Source of the DNA: Tipula vernalis
Lineage: Eukaryota; Arthropoda; Insecta; Diptera; Tipulidae
Length of the DNA: 64,000 nt
Assembly (NCBI GenBank): GCA_958295665.1
Contig: OY282560.1
Span: forward strand, 85,908,311 to 85,972,310
Direction: 5' to 3'
The notes beneath the pieces are model-generated. The model was not told the DNA's origin. It worked only from the letters and a program-made list of their open reading frames with translations, and ran no database searches. Positions 33,552 to 45,800 of the stretch are shown here, in pieces (position 1 is the stretch's first letter; every line of letters starts with the position of its first letter). The position numbers and the translations under genes are program-made.

Positions 33552-33664
33552 ATGATTTCAAAAAAACTTTTATCTTATTCATTAGACCTTAGGGAACATG
33601 ATGCCATAAAAAAACAGAAGTGCACGCACTTTTGGGTTGAGCCGCGTTCAGACGAGCCGTGTGC
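33552..33664 (+). other. Outward-facing frame in right arm
   Basis: Mirror copy of the left-arm frame: MISKKLLSYSLDLREHD then KKQKCTHFWVEPRSDEPC. It is cut by the MITE that starts at 33665, so the downstream cysteine part of the left copy is lost here. High identity to the left arm over about 200 bp contrasts with the diverged outer arms. Confidence 0.35.
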
Positions 33665-33890
33665 GGTCGAATTCTCGAGTAAATCTACTAAAGTCGGTAA
33701 ATGTATTTACCTTTTTTTATGGAGGGTAAACGAAATAAAAAATTGTAAATGCTTCACGGTTTGATACTTTATTCTTTATTGTTATAAGAATTGAACGAGT
33801 ATAAAATAGAAAAAAATGCGTAATTTAACAAAGAACGAACACTAAAAATCTACATTTACCGTAGTAAATGATTTACCCGAGAATTCGACC
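33665..33890. mobile_element. 226-bp MITE in the right arm
   Basis: Inverted termini GGTCGAATTCTCGAGTAAAT at 33666 and, on the complement, GGTCGAATTCTCGGGTAAAT ending at 33890. TACATTTACC / GGTAAATGTA subterminal repeats lie next to them. The interior is AT-rich and non-coding. It separates GAGCCGTGTGC from ACAGCC; the target duplication is not obvious. Confidence 0.75.
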
Positions 33891-34439
33891 ACAGCCATAG
33901 TTGAATATTTCTTTCTTTTTGTAAATTATTGTAATTTTAAATTTTCAAAATAATTTTTAGTTTAATGATCGCGACGCGACCCCCTTAAAAGTGTTGAAGC
34001 CCCTCTTTTTTAAATTAAATAACCAACATGAGTACATCGTTATTAAACTTCACGTAGAACAACTTTACCGTTAACGAAAAGTAACCAAGTTATTTGCGAA
34101 AAGGTGACCGCGACCTCCAAAAAGGGGTGAAATCCCTTTTTTCGACCATTTCCCCCATTCATCCGACCTCGCGACTCATCGCATTCTTAATCTACTGGAA
34201 AAGCTACTTCGCTTAAAAAAAAACTTTTGACCAATCTCTTTTTTTATATGCCCGATTTTTCTATAATTATTATTAAATGGGCCCAATTCAGAAGGATCAT
34301 AGCGCGACTTTTTGAAATTTACAAAAACATGTAATATAATCTTACTTTTCAAATAATTCTGAAATGTTAAGAAAAATATTAAATGAAATAAACAAATTAT
34401 TATTGTAAATTTCCCTACTTAAAGCCGAGTTTCTATAAT

Positions 34440-34685
34440 GGAAAAAATTGTGGTGTGGCCGGGAGGGAATGGGGAATTTTGAGGAATTAATTAAAAAAAT
34501 TCCTTACAATTTTCTTTTATGGTTTTTAATTATTTTAACATAGTTTTTCTCTAAATCTAATATGTGTCTAGATATTTGCAAACTAAATTTTCTGGTCTAC
34601 GGAAGCAGCCACTTCCGGTTTGCCGATTTTCACTAAAACACTTCAATTGGTTGAACCACTTGGGCTGTAGAGAGGACAAAAAAAT
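34440..34685 (-). repeat. Degenerate, truncated copy of the (TCTGTCAG)n-bearing repeat
   Basis: Contains GTGGTGTGGCC, TAGATATTTGCAAACTAAAT, GCCACTTCCGGTTTGCCGAT and GGGCTGTAGAGAGGAC in the same order as the copy at 46903-47545, but ends before the microsatellite. It faces the copy at 35064-35750. Confidence 0.65.
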
Positions 34686-34780
34686 GGCTAAATATAAATC
34701 AGCTGATTTATTTTAATTTTTTGAACTTTTAAGGTTAAATCAGAGTGTATTTCGACAAATCTGGTGAATCAACCTTCAAG

Positions 34781-34960
34781 GTGCGTACATGCTCCAATTC
34801 TGGTGAAAAAATGTACACCACGAAGCTAGCTAAATAGTATAATTTTTAGTTAAAATTGGTTACCCTGGTGAACTTTTTATTCTAGTTGGAAATAATTCAA
34901 CTCATACAGCTAACTTCGTGGTGTACATTTTTTCACCAGAATTGGAGCATGTACGCGCAC
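34781..34960. mobile_element. 180-bp hairpin MITE
   Basis: Inverted arms of about 50 bp, nearly perfect: the left begins GTGCGTACATGCTCCAATTC and the right ends with the complement, differing by a CG insertion near the tip. Both continue through AAAATGTACACCACGAAG. A non-coding loop of about 80 bp. Target duplication not identified. Confidence 0.75.
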
Positions 34961-35063
34961 CATCAAAGTTAATTATTGGGCGATTTGTAAATTTAAAACA
35001 CAATAACTTGTTAATAAAAAAAATAACAAAAAATAAGCAAGACTTTTCAATTGTAAACATTTT

Positions 35064-35750
35064 TTACTTTCTTTTACTCTAGTAAAATAAAGTATAGTAA
35101 TCATGAAAATTTTGGACCTTGATATTTTTAGTGATTTATCTGTTTTGAGGTCCCCTGAGTCCGAAAAAGTGGGTTTCGAAATGGTGTCTGTCTGTCTGTC
35201 AGTCTGTCAGTCTGTCAGTCTGTCAGTCTGTCAGTCTGTCAGTCTGTCAGTCTGTCAGTCTGTCAGTCTGTCAGTCTGTCAGTCTGTCAGTCTGTCAGTC
35301 TGTCAGTCTGTCAGTCTGTCAGTCTGTCAGTCTGTCAGTCTGTCAGTCTTTCAGTCTTTCAGTCTTTCAGTCTCTCAGTCTGTCAGTCTGTCTGTGTCCT
35401 CTCTACAGCCCAGATGGTTTAACCAATCGAACTGAAACTTCAGATTTAAGCTTTTTTGATAAATTGGGAGGTCCCAGTGAATTTTACTCCAAATCGGCTA
35501 ACCGGAAGTGGCCACTCCCTTGGTCCAGAAAATTTATTTTGCAAATAACTTAAAAAGTATAAGGTTTACAAAAAACTACTAAAAACAAAATGTTTCCAAA
35601 AATTAAAAACAAATAAAATTAAAAAAAAAAATTTAAAAAAAATTTAAAAATTTAAAAATTAAAAAAAAAAATTTAAAAAATTATAAAAAAAAATTAAAAT
35701 TTCTCAAAATTCTCTGTTCGTAAAAGAAAGTCGTGTGTTGGCCACACCTC
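35064..35750 (+). mobile_element. Repeat with internal (TCTGTCAG)n, copy 1
   Basis: Begins TTACTTTCTTTTACTCTAG and ends near TTCGTAAAAGAAAGTCGTG followed by TTGGCCACACCTC. ACTTTCTTTTAC at the start is repeated as its complement near the end, suggesting 12-bp inverted termini. The interior holds GGTCCCCTGAGTCCGAAAAA, the microsatellite, CTCTACAGCCCAGATGG, CGGCTAACCGGAAGTGGCCA and an A-rich tract. Copy 2 lies inverted at 46903-47545. The 110-codon frame through the microsatellite (LSVCQSVS repeats) is not a real protein. Non-autonomous element of unknown class. Confidence 0.75.
35185..35398 (+). repeat. (TCTGTCAG)n microsatellite
   Basis: About 210 bp of an 8-bp unit, mostly exact, degenerating to TCTTTCAG near 35350-35375. 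The same array in copy 2 is shorter (about 170 bp), showing length change between copies. Confidence 0.95.
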
Positions 35751-38700
35751 CATTTTTTAAATTGCATTTAAAACCGATTACAAGCCATTTCATCAAAATT
35801 CACAAATTCAAATGTGTATGTATACGTGTTTGTTTCTCACTAATCTTTTAAATCATTTTTAGGAATTGCACTTGAACAATGTAAACACGCAGAACACAAT
35901 TATTTTTTTTATTAAAAAGCACAATAATGTAACAGTATGGAATTCTTATCGGACAAAGGTTATCTCTGAATATGCGAATGGAGATATTTCATATATTTTC
36001 AAAATTTCCCATAGCATGACGTAAATTTGATTATAAATTATTTATGGTACATATAATGTAAATAACAAACAAAAAATTTTACATCATGTGTGGGTTACAT
36101 ACAAGAAATGCCACTTTTCGTTGTAAAGTTTCGATTGTACTTTTAAAAATTTTTCCAATTTTTCACTTTTCTAACTTCAACGACGTGTACCTAGAAAAAA
36201 CTAAAAAAATTTAAAACAAAGAAAAGAAAATAATAAAACTTCATATATCAAATTGCGAAATTGTGTAGGATGATTTTTCTTTATTCTTTCCATAACGCAA
36301 AAATCTACCGTGACGTCATGATACTGGAAAATTAGGAGTTTTTTTTTTTTTTTTTTTGTTACATTCCAACAAAGGCGTCGTATTTTTTATCCTGAGAATA
36401 AATAAAACACACGCAATAGTAATTTTATTTTCATTTTTGCCAGACGATGATTCATTTTTTTCCCCATGAAATCGTTTGCTTTTTATCATGTATGTACATA
36501 ATTTTCCCAAATGAAAAACAAAAAGAAAATCCAAATTTTTATTTATTTAAAATTTCAAATACATTTCTTCTATGTATATATCAATGTTTATGTACGTATT
36601 TAAATATCGCTTCTTATGCTTTATATCAGCAAGAACGCCAATTTAATTCTCTGGAGATAGTTTTTTAGGCAGTAACACCAATAGAGGTGATGTAAAACTT
36701 AATGTATAAAAGTCATATAAATAGTATGTCGTCGCCGGAAAAAGGTAAAATGTTGGTGTTTTATTTAGGAGGGACTGACTATATTATAATAATACATAAA
36801 ATTTATGTTTTAATTTAATTTTGGAATTTATTATGATACAGTTTATTTGATTTCATGGATATGAAGAAAATTCGTGCAATAAAAATAAAATTAACATACA
36901 TACATTTTTAACGCACGTTATGTTTTATTATTTGCTTTTTAATTATTATTCAATATTTGCAAGTGTTTTGCGAAATTATTTTAGACAAATGTACACAACT
37001 ACTTAGTTGAATTTAATTAATAATCAATTTATAGTTATGTATGTACATATGTTATACAGTTTTAGTAAAGTTAGTTAGGTAGAGATTTCGCGCGTCACAC
37101 ATCTAAAATATTTCACAAATAGTAATTGTTAAGTACTTTTGTATTTTTTTTGCAATAAAATGAAAGTGTAAAAGAAACAAAATACTGTTACAAAAAAATT
37201 TGTCACTAGAAGAAAAATTTCGGTTTATTTGTTTTTAAGCGTCACAATGAAAAATTATGATTTATGAATATAAAAATACTTAATGATTACCATAAATAAT
37301 TCGCACATATGATTAAACAATTTTGATTATAATATAGTAGGTTCGTTTTAATATTTTATCAATATTATCAATTTGTCAACAACATGTCTAAAATATTGTC
37401 TTATCAGTATCTACAAATATTGAGAAAAAAAAAGTGAATCGGGTTAGTTTCTATAGCTTCTCTTGTTTAACCAATTCCACTGTAGCCTTTATTTTTCGTT
37501 TTATTAAATAGATTATGTACACAATAATGAATGTTTGTTATATTTAAAAAAAAAAAAGAGTTTTTGACATGGCTATGCTAATTATTTTTGTAAATTTAAT
37601 AGAGTATTGAAACTGGTACTCTCTGATACTGCAAAGTGTCTGAATGTGGTTTCCTGAAATAATACAATTTTAAATAGGTTGTATATTTTTCTCTGTTAGA
37701 ATATTTGGTGACAGATGTGTCAAACTCGTGGAGTTGTTAACCAATTTCGAAATGTACTCGAAATAATTTATCAACGTTTGGTAAATAACACTCAAATTTA
37801 CGGTTTGAGTTCTATTTTAATCTGATATTTTTGTTGTTGTGCCCTAATCGTTGTAACATGTTGAATATTTAAATAACATTACATTGTGGAATTCCCATCA
37901 AAGTTTTTCGATGGGGATTATCGTTTTATTGAAATTAGAGAAATCCAGAATTTATTTAAAATTGCCTCAATTAACCTTCAAAATACATTTACACTCAGTC
38001 GTGTTAAATTGGTTTTGAGTTATTTAAATTTAAAGTACACATGTCAATGTTTGTCTTTAAAACTTACTTAGTTTACCTCACTAGTTAACAAAGCTGCTAT
38101 ATTTTTAGTAAATTAAAATTTTGATTAAAACTTTGTTTTACGATATGAAACACTCAATTTGGAAAAATTTAAAAATTGGTCTGTATTTTACATTTTATAT
38201 TTTAATTTGGCAAATTCAAAATGCTAATTTTTAACTCTATTTTTTTGGCATATAAATTATAAAATCATTACCTATAAACAGCTACAAAGCAATTCTAGAG
38301 AACAATGCAGTTTTTGCCGACTATGCGTTTATAGCCTTCTAATTTGGCTGCGATAAAAATTCACAGGTTATTTTTGTTATTAAACCGCAATTAGTGGTGT
38401 CTTTAATTAGAGATATATTTGACTGAATAATATCGTACAACTGTAAGTATCACAATGATCTAAGTAATATATGTCTGAAATGTTAACGAAATCGAATTTA
38501 TAGCATGCTTAATTTAGCATTGGTAATTTAGCAATGGTATAAATGAAGTATAAGACTAATCAGGGTGTTCTAAGTTCCAGTAAAAAAAAAGGTCTTAACT
38601 TTCATTGCTGTAGCCCCATTCCTATATAGAAGTAGTAAATTCCTATAACCATGTATTCCTTCTTCTGTACGAATAGATAGTGGCTTAAATTTTTTTCGAA

Positions 38701-39256
38701 TGTCGAAGGTTCTTGTCACTCGCTTTCTGGACATTATTCGATTTTGTTTTTACTAAAATTGTTTTACAACATTTTTTAAACGAATTAGTTTCAGATAAAT
38801 TGTTCTTAGACGAGTTGCTTTTAGATTAATAGGTTTATGTAAACAAGGTTTGGTTAATTTTTTTTTTTATAGATTATTGGTTTAATTTGATTTCAGATAC
38901 AACGAATTTATGTAGGGCCAAAACTTAATTTGTGACGATAATAAAACTGAAAGATAGAAAACTGCTTTGATCTGTATCTGCAAGGTTGATGAGTCAGTTG
39001 AGCCAGATAGTAAATTTAACACGTTCGCAATTGTCTCATATTCATTCATAGATCTCTCGTTCTAACATTTGTGGTGGTCTGGTTACCAACGAGTAATCGT
39101 TAAATTCAACATATTTGAACAATAACCTGTAAAATAATAACATCCTAATTGGATCATATTCCCTCACAAAATTAAAATTTGAATACTAAACTATGAAAAA
39201 AGATTAACTTAAAAAAAAATCTGAAATCTAAAATTATTTCGACTTATTGAATTTAC
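35751..39256. other. Long AT-rich non-coding stretch
   Basis: About 3.5 kb with no supported gene. Notable only are a T run near 36341-36357, an A run near 37547-37558, TATGTACATA tracts near 37035-37055 and a segment near 38970-39020 with weak similarity to 16010-16080. Confidence 0.5.
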
Positions 39257-39495
39257 TTAACATTAGAACTAACGACCCGTCAAAATGACGGATTGTGTAC
39301 ATTTATTGAATTCAATTTTTTTTATTATTATTATGTAGGTATTGTTTTGAGAATTTATGATGGCATATTAATGATAACAAAGTAATTATATTAAAATTTC
39401 CAAAACAATAGTTATAGTAAATAACAATAAAAAAAAAATTGAATTCAATAAATTTATATTCCGTCATTCTGACGAGTTGGTAGTTCTAGTGTTAA
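39257..39495. mobile_element. piggyBac-type MITE with TTAA duplication
   Basis: The element 39261-39491 (231 bp) is flanked by TTAA on both sides. Ends CATTAGAACTAACGACCCGT and (complement) CACTAGAACTACCAACTCGT continue as inverted repeats through TCA.AATGACGG and TTTATTGAATTCAATTTTTT, about 65 bp per arm. TTAA targets and a CACTAGAACTACC-like terminus are characteristic of piggyBac relatives. No coding capacity. Confidence 0.88.
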
Positions 39496-41390
39496 CAACA
39501 AAATTACTTAAACGATAATCGACATAATTTAATTAAATTTTACGAAGATTAAAAAGCTCTCTTGATATAATCAAAGCCAAAAATCGAATATCCGGTTGGA
39601 CGTAAAATAAATCTCCTGCAGTTTTATTGTTAAGCCTAATTTCCGGAGAAAATTTCGTTTCACAATACACACTTGTCATGGATAGTTTGTTATAAGTAAA
39701 TACATACATATGTACATTGTTTAATTTTTGAAGTTTTAACCTACACCAAGAATTTCATACAAAAAAATGGAGGTCTAATATCTAAAAATATTTATTTTGG
39801 AAGATTTACACGCCTAATAAATAAATATACCTAAGGCTAAGACGTTTTCCCGTACAAAATGATGATTATTACGCCAAATATTTGGTTTTGCTTTAAGAAT
39901 GAGAATATTCTGAATTTGTGATTTACTTAAGAGCAAGCTTCTTCTGTAGACATAAAACAAACAGTCTTTCCAAATATGTGATTTTTGAGTTATGTTGACA
40001 AATTAGGTATACACAACATCGTCGGCGAGAAAGCTCAATTTGTGCAAGTCCAAAAACAAGTAAGTATTTGGCAACGAAAACTATTTCACTCTCCTTATTT
40101 GTATATACGCAAACACTAGTTTTCGTAATATTTTACAAACGGCGATCGATTCACAGTTTGGCCTTCTTTGGTAACACAAAATGGACTTACACATTCTGCA
40201 ATATTCTCGCCGACAGTATGTTGTTTTACTGTTTTTGTTTGCTGTTGTCGCACATATTTCATTTCTTTTATTTAGTTGTCGGCTTGTTTCTCCAACACTT
40301 GCTGCAATAGTTTTTGAAAGAGGGCTATGCCAGGACAATTGTAGGACTTTGATAAGAAAATATTCCATAAAATAAGTTAATCTTGAATATAAAATTTGAG
40401 AAAGTTAAAACTTGAAAAAAATTAAGGAAAAACTAGTGGCTTGCCTGTATAAAGGAAAACATCAAGTGGGAAAGATATTGGTCAAGTTTGTCTTTCCCAT
40501 TGGAAAATGTTTAATTTAGAAGCAACTTTTTTGGACATAAGGCACATAAATAGGAGTGGTAACGGTAAGAGAAGCGGTATTGTTCTTTGGACCAATTAAT
40601 TTGGATCTTCAAAACTGTAAAATTACCGCAAAATTCCTTTAAAATCTAATAAAATGTAAAATGGCCCTACTGCTGGCTAATAACATCGGTTCTAGCTCTG
40701 AGTCCCTATTTCTGAATATAATTTTCGATTCGAAAATACATTTCTAAATACAAACGTACAATATATTTTAATTTGTGAAATTGGGTTAAAGCAAAGAGTA
40801 TGAAATATCAATAGTAACGAAGCTGAATATAAAATTTCATCAGATATAGCACCAACAAAAGCAAATTTTTTGTTTTTTCGAACAGTTACTTCAACAACAT
40901 TTTTTAACCAATCGTTTCTGCCTTAAATTTCCTATTCGTCAGTTGTTTTATTTCTAAAATTGGAAAATCATAACTAAAGTTATATGGTTGTATAACCCCA
41001 TGCATAACCCCATTTTTGTATGAAAATATTTCTTCATTGGTTTCTCTTGATATTACATTCTCTTTGGTTAAAGGGAAATTTGATGTACGTGAAACTGCGT
41101 TTAAAATGACAGTGAAAAACTGAAAACACACGAAAATATGTCAAATCGAATATTACGTGCCATAATTGATATAACATATTATTTTATATCAAACAAAAAT
41201 AATTGTACGTATATTAATTTGAATTGTATATTAAATATCTTTGCTTAGCAAAATATATACGAGTATGTCGAAAAATTTTAGTTTTATTTAAGGTGGATAA
41301 AATATGACAGGTAAATTCAGATTATATTCAAAAATACTAGTAGCACGAATTCGTACATTTTTACTTTCTTTTACATAAAATGTAGTTTAG
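39496..41390. other. AT-rich non-coding stretch
   Basis: About 1.9 kb without a gene. It contains the inverted-repeat segment 40021-40214, described separately. Open frames on both strands at 40068-40375 overlap it and have no recognisable features. TTTACTTTCTTTTACATAAA near 41360 resembles one end of the (TCTGTCAG)n-bearing repeat. Confidence 0.45.
40021..40214. repeat. 194-bp inverted-repeat segment
   Basis: GTCGGCGAGAA at 40021 is mirrored by TTCTCGCCGAC ending at 40214. A second matching block, TGTGCAAGTCCA against TGTGTAAGTCCA, lies 10 bp inside both ends. Probably a small MITE; no target duplication seen. Confidence 0.5.
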
Positions 41391-42000
41391 TACGAGGGCA
41401 ATTCAATATATTATATGTTTAGAGACATTTTATTTTTGTTTTTCAACATAATCTCCTCCAACATTAATACATTTCTTACATTTTCAAATAATTAATTTAA
41501 ACCGTCGAGAAAAACAGTTTTGGTTTTTGGTCTTCAAAGTTGGAAACTGGAAACAATCACTAGGGGTCAAATCGACTATAGGCTGAACTATAGTGTGGGT
41601 GGGAGATTTCTTCAAAGCCGCATTCACGCAGAGCAATTTGTGCGATTTTAACCTTATGAACCGGCGCGTTGCCGTGGAGAAGTAAAACTGTACTTCTAAA
41701 ACATTAACATGCCCTTTTTTGCGCATGGCAGCCCTCAATTTATTTAGAGTTTCTGCATATTATTAGGCTGTGATTGTGGTCTTTTATGGCAAATATTATC
41801 AATTAACAAAATCCTCTGCATCCCTGAAAATTGTGGCCATAACATTCCAGCTGTCGGTTGAGTCTTTAATTTCTTTGGGGGTTCATCACAATTTTTTCAT
41901 TGCATGAATTCTTGGAAGATGAAGATGATCATGCAGTGTTGTACACGTGGTACCAATGGAACACCTGAGTTTTCTCGATAATTTATTATTATTATCATTC
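41391..42000 (-). pseudogene. mariner transposase fossil
   Basis: The left terminus TACGAGGGCAATTCAATATA at 41391 is a mariner-type end. On the minus strand, from high to low coordinates: LSRKLRCSIGTTCTTLHDHL (second helix-turn-helix) near 41970-41900; after a deletion, NVMATIFRDAEDF, the core around the first aspartate, near 41850-41805; then AETLNKLRAAMRKKG and, in shifting frames, the region corresponding to HQDNAPAH and HPPYSPDLAPSD near 41720-41540. The C-terminal LEKR..CI..GDYVEK block decays near 41510-41420. Many stops and indels; inactive. The right terminus was not found. Confidence 0.75.
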
Positions 42001-42740
42001 CCATTAAATTTTACAATATTGTTGCTTAACATAAATAAATAAATTTCGCAAATAAAGAAATCTACGAAACAAAGGCATAACGACAATTAATAATTAAATA
42101 AAATATAAAGTAAGAACTTCTAGAAACTAACCAGTAGCTTATATAAAAATTCTGATTCATTTATTGTGAACTTATTATCTAATCACCTTATATAAACAAA
42201 AGATATAATATAAAAACGAAAAATTATAATCAAAATTAAACAAATCAAAAAATTAAATAAAATTAAATAAATAATATCCAAGAACATATGAAGTTTTTAT
42301 ATAAGTGAATTACGACTACAACCACTCTTTAACACATGAAATCTCCATTAACCAACTCCTCAGAGACTTCGAAAAAGTCAAAAATGATAATTCTCAAATA
42401 ATTACATGGCGGTCCTTCAATATACAATTTTCTGCTAAAATATGTTTTCTTGCGTGATGCGCTTCCTGTGGTCTTCTCCTAATGATTCGCTATCACTTTT
42501 GAATAATTTAACCCAATTTGTTAGTGTAGAATGTCTTTATCGATATTCACCATACATTTTTCACATATCGCCGCTACAATCGCAAACTATCTAACTAGAA
42601 TCATAGATAATGGTTCTGGCAAAATTTCGAATTTCAAGCGCATTTTTTCTATGTCAAATTATGGAATATTTTTTGACGTCCTGCAAAGGAAATTTTCACA
42701 TTCGATTCATAGCGTTTTTTCCACCTTTACAAAAAATAAT
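42001..42740. other. AT-rich non-coding stretch
   Basis: No gene recognised. The plus strand is A-rich and T-poor between about 42060 and 42300, the same bias as in the 42.9-46.1 kb region. Confidence 0.4.
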
Positions 42741-42866
42741 TTTTGAATTTTGAAGGTTCAGAAGGTCATTCCTTCAAACGAAGGCTACTTAAATTTTAAG
42801 AAATACTCAAATAGTGAAGATTATGTAAAATTTAAATTGTAACTCAATATTTTCAAATTTTTGCGG
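42735..42866 (+). repeat. Dispersed repeat shared with 55610-55990
   Basis: TTTGAATTTTGAAGGTTC followed by AAGGCTACTTAAATTTTAAG and AATAGTGAAGATTATGTAAA to ATTTTCAAATTTTTG. The last 85 bp recur almost unchanged at 55904-55990 in the same orientation. The element class is unknown. Confidence 0.75.
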
Positions 42867-42879
42867 CTCTAATAATTTG

Positions 42880-45800
42880 ATCACCAACTGTAAATATATA
42901 TTTCGGCAAGCTGATCTCGAAAAACTGAGTGCCGCAACCCTTTTTAAGAGGGAACTCTTTATTGATTGATTTCAATGTACGATCAAGCATTGAGCAAGTC
43001 TCTCGTATTATAAATGCGAATACCACACCACACACTATACCCATGTTACAACACGACACCATAACTCTCCCTCACCAAGGAAAAAATATGTACCATCATA
43101 CATGAAGCCAAACATAACAATATTCACCCAGTAAAGAAAGGCGCCACATCGATAACCACATAAGTCTAATAGTGTGATATCCGGCCCTGGCCAGGCAGCC
43201 ATCGTACATTTTTTTATATCTAACAAAATCGAGGGATGGGAAAGGAATGTTAGTGAGGACAGACTCGGCCCGGTTACAGACACCTAATAAAGCTGATAGT
43301 TAGTGTTTTTTTACATAACAAAACCGAAGGATTGGATAGGATTATTAGTAGGGACAGACTCGACCCGGTTACTGACACCAAAGCGATCGATAGTTAGTAA
43401 ATTATTAGTATTATATATAATAAATAGGTTAGCACAAAACAGCATAATCCAACTACTTTATTAGGTGATCATTTCTCTGGAATCCAGGGGCCGGATACTC
43501 AGGACTCCCTAAAGCTAAAATCAGGTTATTAATGTTGTAATTTCACTCCTGTCCGCCTTTCATTAATTTACCTGATAAAATATTAAGAAAAATTTAAAAT
43601 AGTGGCGCTTATTTCATTATTCATGGTCCTTCTATATCTAATTTATTAATTATTACATACTGCAACAAGAATCAAAGTAAACGTTAAAAACCATTTAAAT
43701 ATAAAATTTAACTTAAAGCTAATCAATAATTTCCTACCGATCCAGAACAAGAAAAATAAATAATTATCAAATTCAATTATTTTATAAAATTTATATAAAA
43801 ATAATTTAAAAATGTTAATGTTACAACACCACAAAAACCTAGACTTATCGATAATTCAATTAGGTGCTATAAGTATATCGAGAATCAAAAAAATAAAACT
43901 TATATAAAAATTAATATTAAAATTCCCAGGCGACTCTGAAAACTAAAATTTAATTAATAAAAACACCATAATACCAACATTTTATTACTTAAAATGAATA
44001 ATTATTATAACCACGGGCAGACATCTTACACTCATTTATACATACCAAAACCAATGAAAAGAATATGATTATAAGTTGGGACAGATTTAACCCTATTGCA
44101 GTCTCCTAAGCGAATAATAGACAGCAAAATTATTAGTACAATAAATGATAAAACGATAAAAGATAAAACAAGTTCGCACAAGATAGTACGTTTTTAACTA
44201 CATAATTAGATGCTAGTTCCTCTGTAATCCAATGCCAGAACTCAGGATTTTATAAATCTAAATCAGGACATCAAAAAATTATTATTATTATTATTGATGT
44301 TTTAATTTACTAATCTAGTTGACATAATTAAAATAACACAAAAAATCAAAAATTACGAAATTTATTATTTGTATAAGAATTAGATTTTTTTTATTTTTAT
44401 CTATAAAATAAATATGAATATATCTATAAAACTTTTACTCCGTTTATGGACATATTACCCTGCAAAATAAAGCCTGCAAAGTAAGTAAAATAGTAAATCC
44501 ATGAAATAAAATTGAAACATTATTCTCCTACAATACTAATTGGTGTACTATACAAGCAAAATTGACGTTTACGTGTGAAAAACTGCAACCTAAAACTTCA
44601 ATCATATTCTATTAAGTTAATCATTAAGTTCAATACATTTAACCTTTCGAAAATGTTTCCACATAATTCCACCTCGTTCACCATCTTTTAATCGAAATTT
44701 GACATGTATAAATGAATACGTCATTATGTGATGATGCAAACCAAAATCACAACTCAACTCAAATCAACACTTCCAAGTTAGCATTTTATTTATATGGTTT
44801 AGTTAATTTATAGCCTTTTCACATTAATTAAATTAATTTAATAATTTAATGCATTTTATAATACCCTGTAAAAAAATAAAATAACTCATAACTAAAATAA
44901 ATCCATCCTATATGAATTATATAAGGCGGATTCCAATTCGACTCAAAATTTATTCGATTATACAAAAATATAAGAAACCTATTTGAGTCGAATACCCTAA
45001 AATTTTGTTGTGTTTGTATAGTTCATGTTTTATTAAGAACATTATACTAAGTAGTTGTAACATGAATACAAAAACAAAAAGAGGGGAAATAACAAAATAA
45101 AATAAGATAAAATAAAAGCAACATATTCTTATAATACTAAACCACCAACACACATTAAAAGCAAATATCTCTACAATCTTCCATATGCGTAGCAGAAGAC
45201 TTATCATGTTTTCATTATATTATATACAGCTAATACCATTACAGCGCACATACAAAACAATCCTGATCTATAAATCAAGATATAGAAAATTATTGGGAAC
45301 AACTGTACTAACTAACACCCACAAAAAAGTCTCTCTGTTTTTGTTGTTGTTGCTTAACTATTCCATAACAAAAAACAATAATAAATAGTTCATTTCCCTA
45401 ATATGATCCGCGTAAAGAGCGAACGAGGCGGCCCGTACAAACATTTCGTTGGCTTTGTCATGTATCAATTTTCAAGAATGTATTTGTGTCTATTATACTT
45501 TGTACATAACATAAAACCCAAGAACCGAAACCCACAAAAATGTTTATACCTTTATTTGGCTTGCAAGAACGCATTCAATTATGTGTAAATATAAAATCGA
45601 ATATGAAATTAACTACGAAGTATGTTAATTTACGTTAAAAACTATTTTAATACGATCCAATTATTAGATTTTAGTAATAAAATCCATGTACAATCACACA
45701 CACATTAAAAACATGCACCCAATAGAAATCAATAATTTTGATTTCTTTATCTATAAATATAAAACATTGCCTGATAAATGCATCCCGGTGGATTGCATTT

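Larger units (their letters stand above)
29549..34233 (-). mobile_element. Long inverted-repeat DNA element with unclassified transposase-like gene
   Basis: The left arm (about 29549-30065) and the right arm (about 33395-34233) are inverted repeats. The outer parts are diverged but alignable: TAGATTAAGGATTCGATGAG against the complement of the right arm, then GCAAAGTTGTTCTACG on both sides. The inner 200-250 bp are nearly identical. Between them, on the minus strand, lies the gene fossil 30221-33367. A LINE (30272-31330) and a MITE (33665-33890) are later insertions; without them the element was about 3.4 kb. The terminal bases and target duplication could not be fixed. The layout is that of a cut-and-paste transposon with long inverted ends; I cannot assign the superfamily. 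Confidence 0.7.

Noticed and set aside
35103..35435. 110-codon frame of LSVCQSVS repeats
   Set aside because: It is the translation of the (TCTGTCAG)n microsatellite and appears in the inverted copy at 47211-47507 as well; composition alone explains it.
40068..40375. Overlapping frames on both strands
   Set aside because: They coincide with an inverted-repeat segment and have no recognisable features; likely open by chance.
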